From NCBI GenBank assembly GCA_964014735.1, contig CAXHBH010000004.1, positions 41,930 through 105,929 on the forward strand: a stretch of 64,000 nt of DNA, in the 5' to 3' direction. The translations under genes were made by a program, and so were the position numbers. Below are positions 44,092 through 53,789 of this stretch, in pieces. Below the pieces are notes generated by a model. That model saw only the letters and a list, made by a program, of their open reading frames with translations, was not told where the DNA came from and searched no databases. Within the stretch, counting starts at the first letter, position 1; each line of letters begins with the position of its first letter. The DNA comes from UBA7446 sp964014735 (lineage in GTDB: Bacteria > Bacteroidota > Bacteroidia > Flavobacteriales > Flavobacteriaceae).

Positions 44092-45563
44092 TAAACGATA
44101 CGTTTCATGGCTGTCATGGACGCGCGCAATGTCTTACCTATTTTTTCTACGGGGTGATTTCTAAGTGCGTCATTAACTGCAATTAACTTTTTGTTGTCAA
44201 CACCATTTGTATTTGGCGAGTAAGCTGTACCAATAACAGACGTGTCGATACCTTCCATGAATGAAGTTAATAAAGGCTTACATGCATGGTCAAACAAATA
44301 GCATCCATATTCTGCTGTATCAGAAATTACACGGTTCATCTCATATAGTTTTTTACGTGCAATAGTATTGGCAATTAACGGGGTTTCGTGCAATGACTCG
44401 TAATAAGCGGAAGCATCCTTAATTCCAGCTGCTTCCATGGTTTCAAATGCCAATTCTACACCTGCACGCACAAAGGCTACCATTAGGGTACCATGATCGA
44501 AAAATGTTTGCTCGTCAATTTCATCTGTTGCAGGTACTGTTTTTTCAAAAGCCGTTTCAGCCGTCGCAGCACGCCACTCAAGTAAGTTTTTATCATCATT
44601 GGCCCAGTCTTCCATCATGGTTGAAGAAAAGTGACCAGACATAATATCATCCATATGTTTTTGGAATAATGGACTCATAATTTCCTTAAGCTCTTCTGAA
44701 AGATCAAATGCTTTGATTTTTGCAGGATTAGACAAACGATCCATCATATTGGTAACACCACCGTGCTTTAGAGCTTCTGTAATGGTTTCCCATCCATATT
44801 GAATCAATTTAGAAGCATAGGCTGCTTCAATACCTTGGGCTACCATTTTATCAAAGCATAAAATAGAACCAGTCTGTAAAACACCACATAAAATGGTTTG
44901 TTCACCCATCAAATCGGATTTTACTTCAGCAATAAATGAAGATTGAAGTACACCGGCACGATCACCACCAGTACCTACGCAATAAGCTTTGGCTTGATCC
45001 CATCCTTTTCCTTCTGGGTCGTTATCGGCGTGAACAGCAATTAGCGTTGGCACACCAAACCCACGAAGGTATTCTTCACGCACCTCAGAGCCTGGACTCT
45101 TTGGCGCTACCATAATTACAGTTAAATCTTTTCTAAACTGCGTGCCTTCTTCAACTATATTAAACCCGTGAGAATAAGAAAATGTTGCCCCTTTTTTCAT
45201 TAATGGCATAACGGCTTCAACAACTGAAGAGTGGTTTTTATCTGGAGTAAGGTTGATGACCAAGTCTGCCGTTGGAATCATTTCGTCATATGAACCTACA
45301 TCAAAGTTGTTAGACGTAGCATTTTGATACGAAGCACGCTTTTGCTCAATCGCACCACTGCGCAGTGCGTAGGAGACATTAAGACCAGTGTCACGCATGT
45401 TTAATCCTTGATTCAATCCTTGAGCACCACAGCCAACAATTACAATTTTCTTGTCTTTAAGGGCAGAAATACCGTCAGTAAACTCATCAGCATCCATAAA
45501 ACGGCACTGTGCTAGTTGATGTAATTGATCTCTTAGAGGTAATGTGTTGAAATAGTTACTCAT
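44091..45563 (-). CDS. ilvC: Ketol-acid reductoisomerase, class II (long)
   Basis: NADPH- and Mg-dependent isomerisation and reduction of acetolactate or acetohydroxybutyrate in valine and isoleucine synthesis. 490 residues, the long class II form with a duplicated knotted helical domain, as in E. coli. IVGCGAQGLNQGLNMRD is the nucleotide loop and ALRSGAIEQKRASYQ the phosphate-binding loop for NADPH; MVAPKSPGSEVREEY and EVKSDLMGEQTIL hold metal ligands. Ten bases after ilvN on the same strand. Confidence 0.96.
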   Translation of the reverse strand: MSNYFNTLPLRDQLHQLAQCRFMDADEFTDGISALKDKKIVIVGCGAQGLNQGLNMRDTGLNVSYALRSGAIEQKRASYQNATSNNFDVGSYDEMIPTADLVINLTPDKNHSSVVEAVMPLMKKGATFSYSHGFNIVEEGTQFRKDLTVIMVAPKSPGSEVREEYLRGFGVPTLIAVHADNDPEGKGWDQAKAYCVGTGGDRAGVLQSSFIAEVKSDLMGEQTILCGVLQTGSILCFDKMVAQGIEAAYASKLIQYGWETITEALKHGGVTNMMDRLSNPAKIKAFDLSEELKEIMSPLFQKHMDDIMSGHFSSTMMEDWANDDKNLLEWRAATAETAFEKTVPATDEIDEQTFFDHGTLMVAFVRAGVELAFETMEAAGIKDASAYYESLHETPLIANTIARKKLYEMNRVISDTAEYGCYLFDHACKPLLTSFMEGIDTSVIGTAYSPNTNGVDNKKLIAVNDALRNHPVEKIGKTLRASMTAMKRIV

Positions 45564-45573
45564 TTGTTTGATT

Positions 45574-46095
45574 TTAATCGTTCAGTTTGTTTAATAATGC
45601 TTTAATATTCATAGGAGATTTGGTTACAGATATGCGGCCAGAGCGCACAAATTGCAACAAACCATAAGGTGCTAAATCATTGTAAAGTTGTTCCGTCTCA
45701 TGTCGGAAACCCGTTTTTTCGATAACAAAAAATTTAGAGTTTACTGTAACAATATTTGCTTGACTTTTCTTGATAATATTTTGAATATGGCGTTCCTCAA
45801 AAAGAGATTTTGATGCCACTTTATAAAGAGCTGATTCTTGAAAAATAGTTTCTTCGTCTGTGTGATAATACGCTTTGATTACCTCAACTTGCTTTTCAAT
45901 TTGACCTACAACTTTCTTAACCGCTTCTTCAGTCATACTTACCACTATAACAAAACGAGAAACATCATCAATTTCTGATGCAGAAGAAGTAATGCTGATA
46001 ATATTAATATGTCGACGTTGAAAAATAGCAGAAACACGGTTGAGTAATCCAACGCTGTTTTCGGTATAAATCGATATGGTGTATTTTGTTTCCAT
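45574..46095 (-). CDS. ilvN: Acetolactate synthase small (regulatory) subunit
   Basis: 173 residues. N-terminal ACT domain (KYTISIYTENSVGLLNRVSA, about 1-80) that binds valine for feedback inhibition, and a second ACT-like domain (about 95-165). It activates and regulates IlvB. One base separates it from ilvB; same operon. Confidence 0.93.
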   Translation of the reverse strand: METKYTISIYTENSVGLLNRVSAIFQRRHINIISITSSASEIDDVSRFVIVVSMTEEAVKKVVGQIEKQVEVIKAYYHTDEETIFQESALYKVASKSLFEERHIQNIIKKSQANIVTVNSKFFVIEKTGFRHETEQLYNDLAPYGLLQFVRSGRISVTKSPMNIKALLNKLND

Positions 46096-46096
46096 C

Positions 46097-47794
46097 TTAT
46101 GATAATCTTATTTCAGAAACCGAAGCACCTGAGGGAATCATCGGAAATACATTATCTTCTTTTTCAACACATACTTCAAGGAAGTAAGGCTTATCTGAAG
46201 CCATCATTACATCAACGGCTTTTGCTAGATCTTCGCGTTTTGTAATGCGCTTAGCATCTATAAAATAACCTTCTGCAATTTTAACAAAGTCCGGATTTAC
46301 CATTTCTGTAGAGGCATATCGCTTATCAAAAAATAACTGTTGCCATTGACGCACCATCCCTAGAAAATCATTGTTAAGCACTACCACCTTAACAGCTGCT
46401 TGTGTTTGGAAAATCGTACCAAGTTCTTGAATGGTCATCTGAAATCCACCATCACCAATAATAGCTACTACCTCCCTGTCGGGTGCACCCATCTTTGCGC
46501 CCAATGCAGCTGGCAATGCAAAGCCCATGGTCCCCAATCCACCTGATGTAATATTACTCTTTGAATGATTAAAGGTTGCGTACCTACAAGCTATCATTTG
46601 ATGTTGACCAACATCTGAAACAACAACTGCATCGCTGTTGGAGGCTCGGTTAATTTCTTTTAATACTTCGGCCATGCTTAAACCTTTTTTGGTTGGATTA
46701 AGATCTTTATTAATTACTTTGTCAAATTCAATTTTATGGTGAGCCTTAAACTCTTCAAACCATTCTATATAAGTTTTGTAAGCTACTTTTTGAGTTAGCA
46801 ATGGTAAGGTTTGCTTAACATCACCAAGAATAGCAACGTCAGCTGTAACGTTTTTGTTGAGCTCAGCAGGATCAATTTCCAAATGAATAATTTTAGCCTG
46901 CTTGGCATAGCTATCTAACCTTCCTGTTACCCGATCATCAAAACGCATACCAATTGCAATAAGGACATCACATTCATTGGTCAATACATTAGGTCCGTAA
47001 TTACCATGCATGCCCACCATACCCACATTTAGTGGGTGCGAAGTCGGCAATGCTGATACGCCAAGTATGGTCCATGCAGCAGGAATATTAGAAGATTCGA
47101 CGAAAGATTTGAATTCTTCTTCTGCCCTTCCAAGGATAACGCCCTGTCCCCAAACAATCAAAGGCTTTTTAGCATTTGCAATAATTGCTGCTGCTGCGTC
47201 AACTTCGGAAGGATTCACATTTGGAATTGGTTTGTAACTACGAACAGACTCACAAGCTTTGTATTCAAAATCACTGGTATCAAATTGTGCATTTTTCGTA
47301 ATATCGATTAGCACTGGGCCCGGACGACCAGAGCGCGCAATATAAAATGCCTTGGCCATGATTTCGGGAATTTCCTTTACATCTGTGATCTGGTAATTCC
47401 ATTTGGTAACAGGTGTTGAGATACCAATGATATCAGTTTCTTGAAAAGCATCTGAACCTAATAGATGTGAAGGCACCTGACCTGTGATACATACCAACGG
47501 AGTTGAATCAATCATGGCGTCTGCAATACCGGTAACCAAATTGGTTGCTCCTGGGCCCGATGTAGCTACGCAAACACCTACTTTACCAGAAACACGGGCA
47601 AAACCTTGTGCAGCATGTGTTGCGCCCTGTTCGTGACGTGTGAGCACATGTTGTAGTTTGTCTTGAAACTTATATAGCTCGTCATAAAATGGCATGATAG
47701 CACCACCTGGGTAACCATAAATAAGGTCAACGCCCTCTGCCAACAAGCAATGGATTAAAGCTTCAGAACCAGAAATGTTTTGCTTTTTTATCAT
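46097..47794 (-). CDS. ilvB: Acetolactate synthase large (catalytic) subunit
   Basis: ThDP-, FAD- and Mg-dependent enzyme condensing two pyruvates, or pyruvate with 2-oxobutyrate. 565 residues. GYPGGAIMPFYDELY and LTRHEQGATHAAQGFAR (catalytic Glu for ThDP), GPGATNLVTGIADAM, the FAD domain (about 195-345) and IIGDGGFQMTIQELGTI with NNDFLGMVRQWQ (ThDP-Mg motif) are all present. Starts 3 bases after ilvD ends. Confidence 0.97.
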   Translation of the reverse strand: MIKKQNISGSEALIHCLLAEGVDLIYGYPGGAIMPFYDELYKFQDKLQHVLTRHEQGATHAAQGFARVSGKVGVCVATSGPGATNLVTGIADAMIDSTPLVCITGQVPSHLLGSDAFQETDIIGISTPVTKWNYQITDVKEIPEIMAKAFYIARSGRPGPVLIDITKNAQFDTSDFEYKACESVRSYKPIPNVNPSEVDAAAAIIANAKKPLIVWGQGVILGRAEEEFKSFVESSNIPAAWTILGVSALPTSHPLNVGMVGMHGNYGPNVLTNECDVLIAIGMRFDDRVTGRLDSYAKQAKIIHLEIDPAELNKNVTADVAILGDVKQTLPLLTQKVAYKTYIEWFEEFKAHHKIEFDKVINKDLNPTKKGLSMAEVLKEINRASNSDAVVVSDVGQHQMIACRYATFNHSKSNITSGGLGTMGFALPAALGAKMGAPDREVVAIIGDGGFQMTIQELGTIFQTQAAVKVVVLNNDFLGMVRQWQQLFFDKRYASTEMVNPDFVKIAEGYFIDAKRITKREDLAKAVDVMMASDKPYFLEVCVEKEDNVFPMIPSGASVSEIRLS

Positions 47795-47797
47795 CCG

Positions 47798-49471
47798 TTA
47801 TTCATCTGTTACACAACCCTCAGACGCAGATGCAACTAAGTTTGCGTATTTGTATAAAACTCCCTTACTGACTTTTAGGCCTGGCGCAACCCAAGCGTCA
47901 CGACGCTTATTGAGTTCCACTTCACTTAGATCAACATGTAATTCATTTGTTTGAGCATCAATGCGGATGATATCACCATTTTGAACAAGTCCTAGGGTTC
48001 CACCTAATTGAGCTTCTGGTGTGATATGTCCCACAACAAATCCGTGCGTGCCTCCAGAAAAACGACCATCTGTAATTAGCGCTACATCTTTTCCCAATCC
48101 TGCACCCATGATAGCAGCGGTGGGCTTAAGCATTTCTGGCATTCCTGGGCCCCCTTTAGGGCCTTCATAGCGAATAACCACAACCTCACCTTTTTTAACT
48201 TCACCATATTTGATACCAGCATTTGCTGCAAATTCACCGTCATAAACACGGGCTGGACCTTCAAAAGATAACCCTTCCTTTCCTGTAATTTTCGCAACAG
48301 AACCCTCCGATGCGAGGTTTCCAAACAAGATCCGGATGTGTCCTGTCTCTTTTATAGGATTATCCAAAGATCGTATAACCTTTTGACCATCTTTTAGCGA
48401 AGGAACTTCAGCCATGTTTTCAGCAAGTGTTTTTCCTGTTACCGTAATACAATCCCCATGAAGCATATTGTGATCTATCATAAACTTAATTACACCAGGA
48501 ACACCACCTACCCGATGTACATCTTCCATTAAAAATTTACCGCTTGGCTTTAGATCAGCCAACAATGGTGTGGTATCGCTAATACGTTGAAAATCAGCTA
48601 GAGTAAAAGGTACTTCAGCAGCTTTTGCTATAGCTAAGAAATGTAGCACGGCATTGGTCGAACCACCCAAAACAGTTACCAAACGAATGGCATTTTCCAA
48701 AGATTTTTTGGTAACAATATCTTTTGGCTTTATGTCTTTTTCGATAAGTAAACGCATGGCCTTGCCTGCAGCAACACATTCTGTTATTTTTTCTTGACTA
48801 ACCGCAGGGTTAGAGGAGTTGTAGGGCAAAGAAAGCCCTAAAACCTCTATAGCAGATGCCATGGTGTTAGCAGTATACATACCACCACAAGCACCAGCAC
48901 CAGGACAAGCATTTTGAATAACTTCTTTAAATTCGGCTTCTCCTATTTTGCCTGAAACTTTTTCGCCCCATGCTTCAAATGCAGAAACGACGTCTAATTT
49001 TTTTTCAGCGACACATCCAGAAGCTATTGTACCACCGTAAACCATAATACTTGGTCGGTTAAGTCGCAACATAGCTATTACAGAACCAGGCATATTTTTA
49101 TCACAGCCTACAACAGCCACCATACCATCATATGACATACCACCCATAACCGTTTCCATAGAGTCAGCAATTAAGTCTCGTGAGGGCAATGAAAATCGCA
49201 TCCCGGGTGTACCCATTGATATACCATCACTAACCCCAATGGTATTAAAAATAAGGCCAACAAGATCAGCTAATTGTGTTCCTTTTTTAATTTCAGTTGC
49301 TAAATCATTTAGGTGCATATTACAAGGGTTTCCTTCATATCCCGTACTTGCAATTCCTACCAAAGGCTTTTCAAAATCAGCATCCCTAAGACCAATGGCG
49401 TGCAGCATGGCTTGTGCTGCTGGCTGGCTAGGATCTTGTGTAACAACTTTTGAGTAGCGATTATGCCCCAT
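47798..49471 (-). CDS. ilvD: Dihydroxy-acid dehydratase
   Basis: Iron-sulfur enzyme making the 2-oxo acid precursors of valine, isoleucine and leucine. 557 residues. Cys ligands in EGNPCNMHLNDLA, VVGCDKNMPGSVIAM and NACPGAGACGGMYTANTM; GGSTNAVLHFLAIAKAA and the C-terminal TDGRFSGGTHGFVVGH are conserved. First gene of the ilv operon ilvD-ilvB-ilvN-ilvC-ilvA; a 206-base gap lies upstream. Confidence 0.97.
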   Translation of the reverse strand: MGHNRYSKVVTQDPSQPAAQAMLHAIGLRDADFEKPLVGIASTGYEGNPCNMHLNDLATEIKKGTQLADLVGLIFNTIGVSDGISMGTPGMRFSLPSRDLIADSMETVMGGMSYDGMVAVVGCDKNMPGSVIAMLRLNRPSIMVYGGTIASGCVAEKKLDVVSAFEAWGEKVSGKIGEAEFKEVIQNACPGAGACGGMYTANTMASAIEVLGLSLPYNSSNPAVSQEKITECVAAGKAMRLLIEKDIKPKDIVTKKSLENAIRLVTVLGGSTNAVLHFLAIAKAAEVPFTLADFQRISDTTPLLADLKPSGKFLMEDVHRVGGVPGVIKFMIDHNMLHGDCITVTGKTLAENMAEVPSLKDGQKVIRSLDNPIKETGHIRILFGNLASEGSVAKITGKEGLSFEGPARVYDGEFAANAGIKYGEVKKGEVVVIRYEGPKGGPGMPEMLKPTAAIMGAGLGKDVALITDGRFSGGTHGFVVGHITPEAQLGGTLGLVQNGDIIRIDAQTNELHVDLSEVELNKRRDAWVAPGLKVSKGVLYKYANLVASASEGCVTDE

Positions 49472-49677
49472 TAATTTTAAAATTAGAATGTGCTAAAATA
49501 CAAAACAACAGACATATAGTTGATTGTTAATACGACGTTTAAATAAAATAAATTGAAAGGTTTTATGTTGGGTGCATTTTGCAGTAACTATAATTCAAAT
49601 GTAGAAAAAGTAGGTGGCATAATAAATGAAAAGCATATTTTTACATATTATCCAAAAAAAACGGAGAAACATTAAAT
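49472..49677. other. 206-base divergent intergenic region (ilvD / aldehyde dehydrogenase)
   Basis: Holds a perfect minus-strand box TACATTTG (49596-49603), which gives ilvD a leader of about 120 nt. In the plus direction there is a near-consensus TATTTTTA (49636-49643). A 10-codon frame (MSVVLYFSTF, 49515-49483) precedes ilvD, but I see no attenuator hairpin. No larger gene. Confidence 0.4.
49596..49603 (-). promoter_or_regulatory. -7 promoter box of the ilv operon
   Basis: TACATTTG on the minus strand, 124 bases before ATG 49471; no clear -33 element. Confidence 0.5.
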
Positions 49678-51066
49678 ATGGTTAAGGATAACCCATCGAT
49701 AACACTAAAAAATAGTCAATCTGATTTTTTTAACAATGGTAGAACGCTAAATATCAACACTCGTCTAAAACTTTTAAAAGCACTTAGGCTAAGTATTCTA
49801 GATCATGAAACTGAAATAAGTACTGCTCTGAAAAAAGATTTGGGAAAACCTTCTGCTGAGATATGGCTTGCTGAATTTTATGTTGTTTTAGACGAACTAA
49901 ATACCATTATCAAAAACTTAAAGTTTTGGGCCAAACCCAAACGGGTAAAGGGAAAATGGCTAAACATTCCGAGTAAGGATTGGATTGTACCTGAGCCCTA
50001 TGGCGTTACGCTTCACATTGCACCCTGGAACTATCCTTTTCAGTTGGCACTTAATCCCCTTATTGGAGCGGTTGCAGCCGGAAATACAGTTGTATTAAAA
50101 CCTGCTGAGTATGCCCCACAAACCAGCATTGTAATTATGAATATTATTCAAGATGTATTTCCGCAAGAATGGGTAGCAGTTGTTCAGGGCGGTCCTGAAA
50201 CAGCAGAGAGTTTGTTACAATTGCGTTGGGATTATATATTTTTTACGGGTGGTGTTCGCGTTGGAAAGCTTGTTGCAAAGGCAGCCGCTGAATATATTAC
50301 ACCCACCACACTCGAATTGGGTGGTAAAAACCCTTGTATCGTTGACCACACTGCAAACATCAAGGTATCGGCAAGACGTATTGCGTGGGGTAAATACATG
50401 AATTGTGGCCAAATATGCATGTCACCTGACTATTTAATTGTTCACCAAAGCAAAAAAGAAGCATTAGTTAAAGCCTTAAAAAGTGAAATTATTCGCATGT
50501 ATGGTGACAATCCAAAAAATTCGAAATACTATGCGCGATTGGTACACAAAAGACATGCCAACAATATGGTAAATTTACTTAAAGGACAAAACATACTGTA
50601 TGGAGGAGAAAGCGATATTCCGAGCCGTTATGTAGCACCCACAATAGTTGCAGTTGATAGTCTTAATAATTTGCTTATGCAAGATGAAATTTTTGGACCC
50701 ATTTTGCCTATTTTGATTTATAAAAAAGAAGTAGAAATAGATAATATTGTACAACATTTTGATAAGCCGCTCTCTTTTTATGTTTTTTCAGAACGTAAAA
50801 AATGGGCCAACAGACTGATGAAAAAACACAGTTATGGTGGTGGTATGATCAACGACGTAATCGTATATTTCACCAACCAGCGATTGCCATTTGGTGGCGT
50901 GGGCAACAGTGGTTTGGGCAGCTATCACGGCAAATATTCTTTTGATACTTTTACGCACTTAAAATCATATGTGGAACGCCCAACGTGGTTTGATCCCATT
51001 CAACGCTATGCACCCTACGGTAAGTCATTCACATTGCTTCAAAAGATACTACGGCTTTTTATCTAA
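49678..51066 (+). CDS. Aldehyde dehydrogenase, class 3-like
   Basis: NAD(P)-dependent aldehyde dehydrogenase, 462 residues, shorter than GapN-type and in the range of ALDH3/fatty aldehyde dehydrogenases. Catalytic Cys in NCGQICMSPDY, general base Glu in TLELGGKNPCIVD, oxyanion Asn in IAPWNYPFQLALNP, and FFTGG at the cofactor site. The C-terminal RYAPYGKSFTLLQKILRLFI end is typical of the class. Substrate unknown, likely medium- or long-chain aldehydes. Stop codon shares CTAA with the comM remnant. Confidence 0.9.
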   Translation: MVKDNPSITLKNSQSDFFNNGRTLNINTRLKLLKALRLSILDHETEISTALKKDLGKPSAEIWLAEFYVVLDELNTIIKNLKFWAKPKRVKGKWLNIPSKDWIVPEPYGVTLHIAPWNYPFQLALNPLIGAVAAGNTVVLKPAEYAPQTSIVIMNIIQDVFPQEWVAVVQGGPETAESLLQLRWDYIFFTGGVRVGKLVAKAAAEYITPTTLELGGKNPCIVDHTANIKVSARRIAWGKYMNCGQICMSPDYLIVHQSKKEALVKALKSEIIRMYGDNPKNSKYYARLVHKRHANNMVNLLKGQNILYGGESDIPSRYVAPTIVAVDSLNNLLMQDEIFGPILPILIYKKEVEIDNIVQHFDKPLSFYVFSERKKWANRLMKKHSYGGGMINDVIVYFTNQRLPFGGVGNSGLGSYHGKYSFDTFTHLKSYVERPTWFDPIQRYAPYGKSFTLLQKILRLFI

Positions 51067-51362
51067 CCCAACCAACCTTCACGATCCAAACTACGATATT
51101 GTATGGCTTCCGCTATGGGAACGCCATAGGCTGCACCTTCTTTGAGCAAATATGCTGGTGCCATGTTAATGGTAATTCGTTTACCTGAAAGTTTAAAGCC
51201 ACATTCCATAAATGCAGCAGCTATACGGTCATTACTTTCCTTAACGGCATTATCCGGCAGACCAACTAAATGATAACCAACGCCTGCATGAATATGTACT
51301 TCTATTGTTATTTGTTGGGCATCTATACCAAAGGCGGCACTACCAAAAGTTTGTATAAGCAT
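51063..51362 (-). pseudogene. comM: comM (YifB) with an in-frame internal deletion
   Basis: 99-codon open frame. Residues 1-83 match the N-terminus of the Mg-chelatase-like AAA ATPase ComM/YifB (AFGIDAQQITIEVHIHAGVG, HLVGLPDNAVKES, KRITINMAPA). Residues 84-99 (AEAIQYRSLDREGWLG) match the extreme C-terminus of the same family. About 400 middle residues, including the AAA ATPase with Walker motifs, are absent, and the junction is in frame near 51111-51116. In intact homologues ComM is a helicase that helps integrate transforming DNA. Without the ATPase this product cannot do that. Alternatively a chimeric assembly, which I cannot exclude. Confidence 0.8.
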
Positions 51363-51413
51363 ACAAGTAGGTTTTACATAAAATTACAAAAAAAAATTGC
51401 GTTATTTGCAATT

Positions 51414-51881
51414 ATGGAGCAAGAAGATTTTAGGGCAATTTGCGCCCAGTTTGCAACGGGTGTCACAGTAATCACCACTACACACAATAGTAAGCCATAT
51501 GGCTTTACAGCAAATTCTTTCACATCAGTATCACTTGAACCAGCAATTGTATTATTTTGTTTAAAAACAGCATCTGAAACCAACACTGCTTTTCAAGCCA
51601 GTAAGAACTTTACGATAAACATTTTATCTGACAAACAAGAAAATGTTTCCAACGCATTTGCCTCTTCTAAAAATAGTCAAGAAGCACGTTTCGAACAAGT
51701 CGAACTAATATCCATCAAATCACCATTAATCAAAGGTGGTCTTGGCTACTTAACAGGGGAGATCATCAAATATGAGGAAGTAGGCGACCACATTGTTTAT
51801 TATGGACAAGTGAAAGAAGGAAATCGCTTTGAAGGCAACCCCCTACTCTATGCCAAGGGCGGGTATCAAAGGCTGGGGTAA
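51414..51881 (+). CDS. Flavin reductase-like (FMN-binding) domain protein
   Basis: 155 residues from ATG 51414 (48 upstream codons are open but cover the comM start and are not conserved). FRAICAQFATGVTVITTT, PYGFTANSFTSVSLEPAIV, LFCLKTASETNTAF and the ending YYGQVKEGNRFEGNPLLYAK are the flavin reductase family pattern, which reduces FMN/FAD with NAD(P)H for a partner monooxygenase. No partner is adjacent. Its last 39 bases overlap the opposing dsbD gene. A degenerate box (TTATTTG) ends 5 bases before the ATG. Confidence 0.88.
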   Translation: MEQEDFRAICAQFATGVTVITTTHNSKPYGFTANSFTSVSLEPAIVLFCLKTASETNTAFQASKNFTINILSDKQENVSNAFASSKNSQEARFEQVELISIKSPLIKGGLGYLTGEIIKYEEVGDHIVYYGQVKEGNRFEGNPLLYAKGGYQRLG

Positions 51882-53789
51882 TTTACTTGCAGCAATACCT
51901 TCCTTAAGCCAAGCCAAATAGATTGACTTGTCTGTATATTGGATGGGTGAGTTTAGAATCGTACCATCAGGCTGGAGTAACACATAATAAGGCTGTGAAA
52001 CCGACTTGAAATTAATTGCCTGAAAGGCTGACCATTTCTGACCAACAGTTTCTAGCGTACGAGTACTACCATCAGCATAAGTAATTGTATGTTGATCAAC
52101 TTTTTCCAAAGGGGTGCGATCATCCACATAGAGAGAAATGACAACCAGCTCATCACTTAAAAGCTCATACACTTCTGGACTGGTCCAAATATTTTCTTCT
52201 ACTTTTCGACAATTGACACAAGCCCAACCCGTAAAATCTAGTAATATGGGTTTTTGTTTCATTATAGCGGCTTCCCTACCCGTTTCATAATCTTTATAAC
52301 AATCAAGATTTATTGGGCAATCGGATTCAGATTCATAAACAGAATAAAAACCAGGTGGCGGAAAACCACTCAACGCACGTAGAGGTATTTGTTGGTTGGG
52401 CACCAAACCTTGTGCTAAATACACAATAAATAATAATAGCAAAACAGCCAATGCCTTTTGAGTTTTGGTAATGTTCTTAGGTTTTGGGTGCATAAATACA
52501 AAGCCTCCGAACAAATAAACAACCCATAAAAATAATATCAACATCCATATGGCGATAAAGATTTCACGAGGAAGTATTCCCCATCCTTGCACCATGTCTG
52601 CATTTGATAAAAACTTTAATGCCAAAGCAAGCTCTACAAAACCGAGCGAAACCTTTACTTGTTGAAGCCAACCTCCAGATTTTGGAAGTTTAGTTAAAAC
52701 GTTTGGAAAAAAAGATAAAATACCAAAAGGGAACGCTAAGGCAGTTCCAAATCCAAGCATGCCTGCGGTAAGTTGCATGGCACCTGCATCAGTGGTTAGC
52801 GAACCTACAAGCAAGGAACCCAGTATGGGTCCTGTACATGAGAAAGAAACCACGGCTAGTGTAAGTGCCATAAAAAAGATACTTAAATAAGAATGTCGTG
52901 TTGATGCATTTTCTGATTTTGCAGACCATTTTGCAGGTAAGGTAATGTCAAATAATCCAAAAAAGGAAAATGCAAAAACTACAAAAACAATAAAAAAGAT
53001 AAGATTAAGTACCACATTGGTGGCTATCTCGTTCAATACTTCTGGTCGCAGTTGGTCCAAAAAGTGAAAAGGTAAACTCAACATAGCATATATCCCAATA
53101 ATGCAAAAGGCATAAGAAAGTGAACGTCTAATACCTAAAGTACGGCTCACACTACTTTTGGAAAAATAAGATACTGTTAATGGGATCAATGGGAATACAC
53201 ATGGTGTTAATAGTGCAAGAAATCCACCTAAAAGACCTAAAATAAAAATGCCCCACAAAGAAGCTTTGATATTAGCACTTGAAGCTCCGATTAACTCTGT
53301 ATTATTTAAATCTAATTTTAAACCATTACCTAGCCGTACATCTGTCAGGTCACGTTCAATAGCATTGACCAATGACCCATCCGTTGGAATAGAAATAGGG
53401 TCTTCTCTGAAAATACATAGCGAATCGTCACAAGCCTGATATTCAATTAGTAATTCGATAGTGGATGATTCTGTTGTTACAGACTGTACCCAAATCAATT
53501 CTTTGGTGTAATAGACTAAATCCATTTCAAAAATGACATCATAGCCAGTTTTGGGTTTACTACCCTGTAATATACCAATAGCAGTTGCGTTTTTCCACAT
53601 CAGCACCGTAGGTAAAGGACCGCCATCTGGAAGGGTCACATCATACAACTTCCAGTTTTCCTGAATATCTGCCTTGAGGATTACGTCAAAGGTATTGGTG
53701 TCGGTTTGTCTTGCTTGTGCTTGCCATTGGATTGGATCCTGCCCCCACGAAAAGCTTAAGCAACAAAAAAGAAAAAGAAAAATTCTCAT
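51843..53789 (-). CDS. dsbD: Thiol:disulfide interchange protein DsbD
   Basis: Carries electrons from cytoplasmic thioredoxin to periplasmic disulfide reductases. 648 residues. Signal peptide (1-17), N-terminal alpha domain (about 18-165, YQACDDSLC with two Cys), an eight-helix beta domain (about 175-460) with the paired Cys in LLTPCVFPLIPL and VSFSCTGPILG, and a C-terminal thioredoxin-like gamma domain with WACVNCRKVEENIW. Last of the set pabB-tilS-dsbD; starts 4 bp inside the end of tilS. Confidence 0.93.
   Translation of the reverse strand: MRIFLFLFCCLSFSWGQDPIQWQAQARQTDTNTFDVILKADIQENWKLYDVTLPDGGPLPTVLMWKNATAIGILQGSKPKTGYDVIFEMDLVYYTKELIWVQSVTTESSTIELLIEYQACDDSLCIFREDPISIPTDGSLVNAIERDLTDVRLGNGLKLDLNNTELIGASSANIKASLWGIFILGLLGGFLALLTPCVFPLIPLTVSYFSKSSVSRTLGIRRSLSYAFCIIGIYAMLSLPFHFLDQLRPEVLNEIATNVVLNLIFFIVFVVFAFSFFGLFDITLPAKWSAKSENASTRHSYLSIFFMALTLAVVSFSCTGPILGSLLVGSLTTDAGAMQLTAGMLGFGTALAFPFGILSFFPNVLTKLPKSGGWLQQVKVSLGFVELALALKFLSNADMVQGWGILPREIFIAIWMLILFLWVVYLFGGFVFMHPKPKNITKTQKALAVLLLLFIVYLAQGLVPNQQIPLRALSGFPPPGFYSVYESESDCPINLDCYKDYETGREAAIMKQKPILLDFTGWACVNCRKVEENIWTSPEVYELLSDELVVISLYVDDRTPLEKVDQHTITYADGSTRTLETVGQKWSAFQAINFKSVSQPYYVLLQPDGTILNSPIQYTDKSIYLAWLKEGIAASKLPQPLIPALGIE

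Noticed and set aside
49483..49515. 10-codon frame MSVVLYFSTF before ilvD as an attenuation leader peptide
   Set aside because: Only three branched-chain residues, no terminator hairpin between it and ilvD, and short frames are common in AT-rich DNA.
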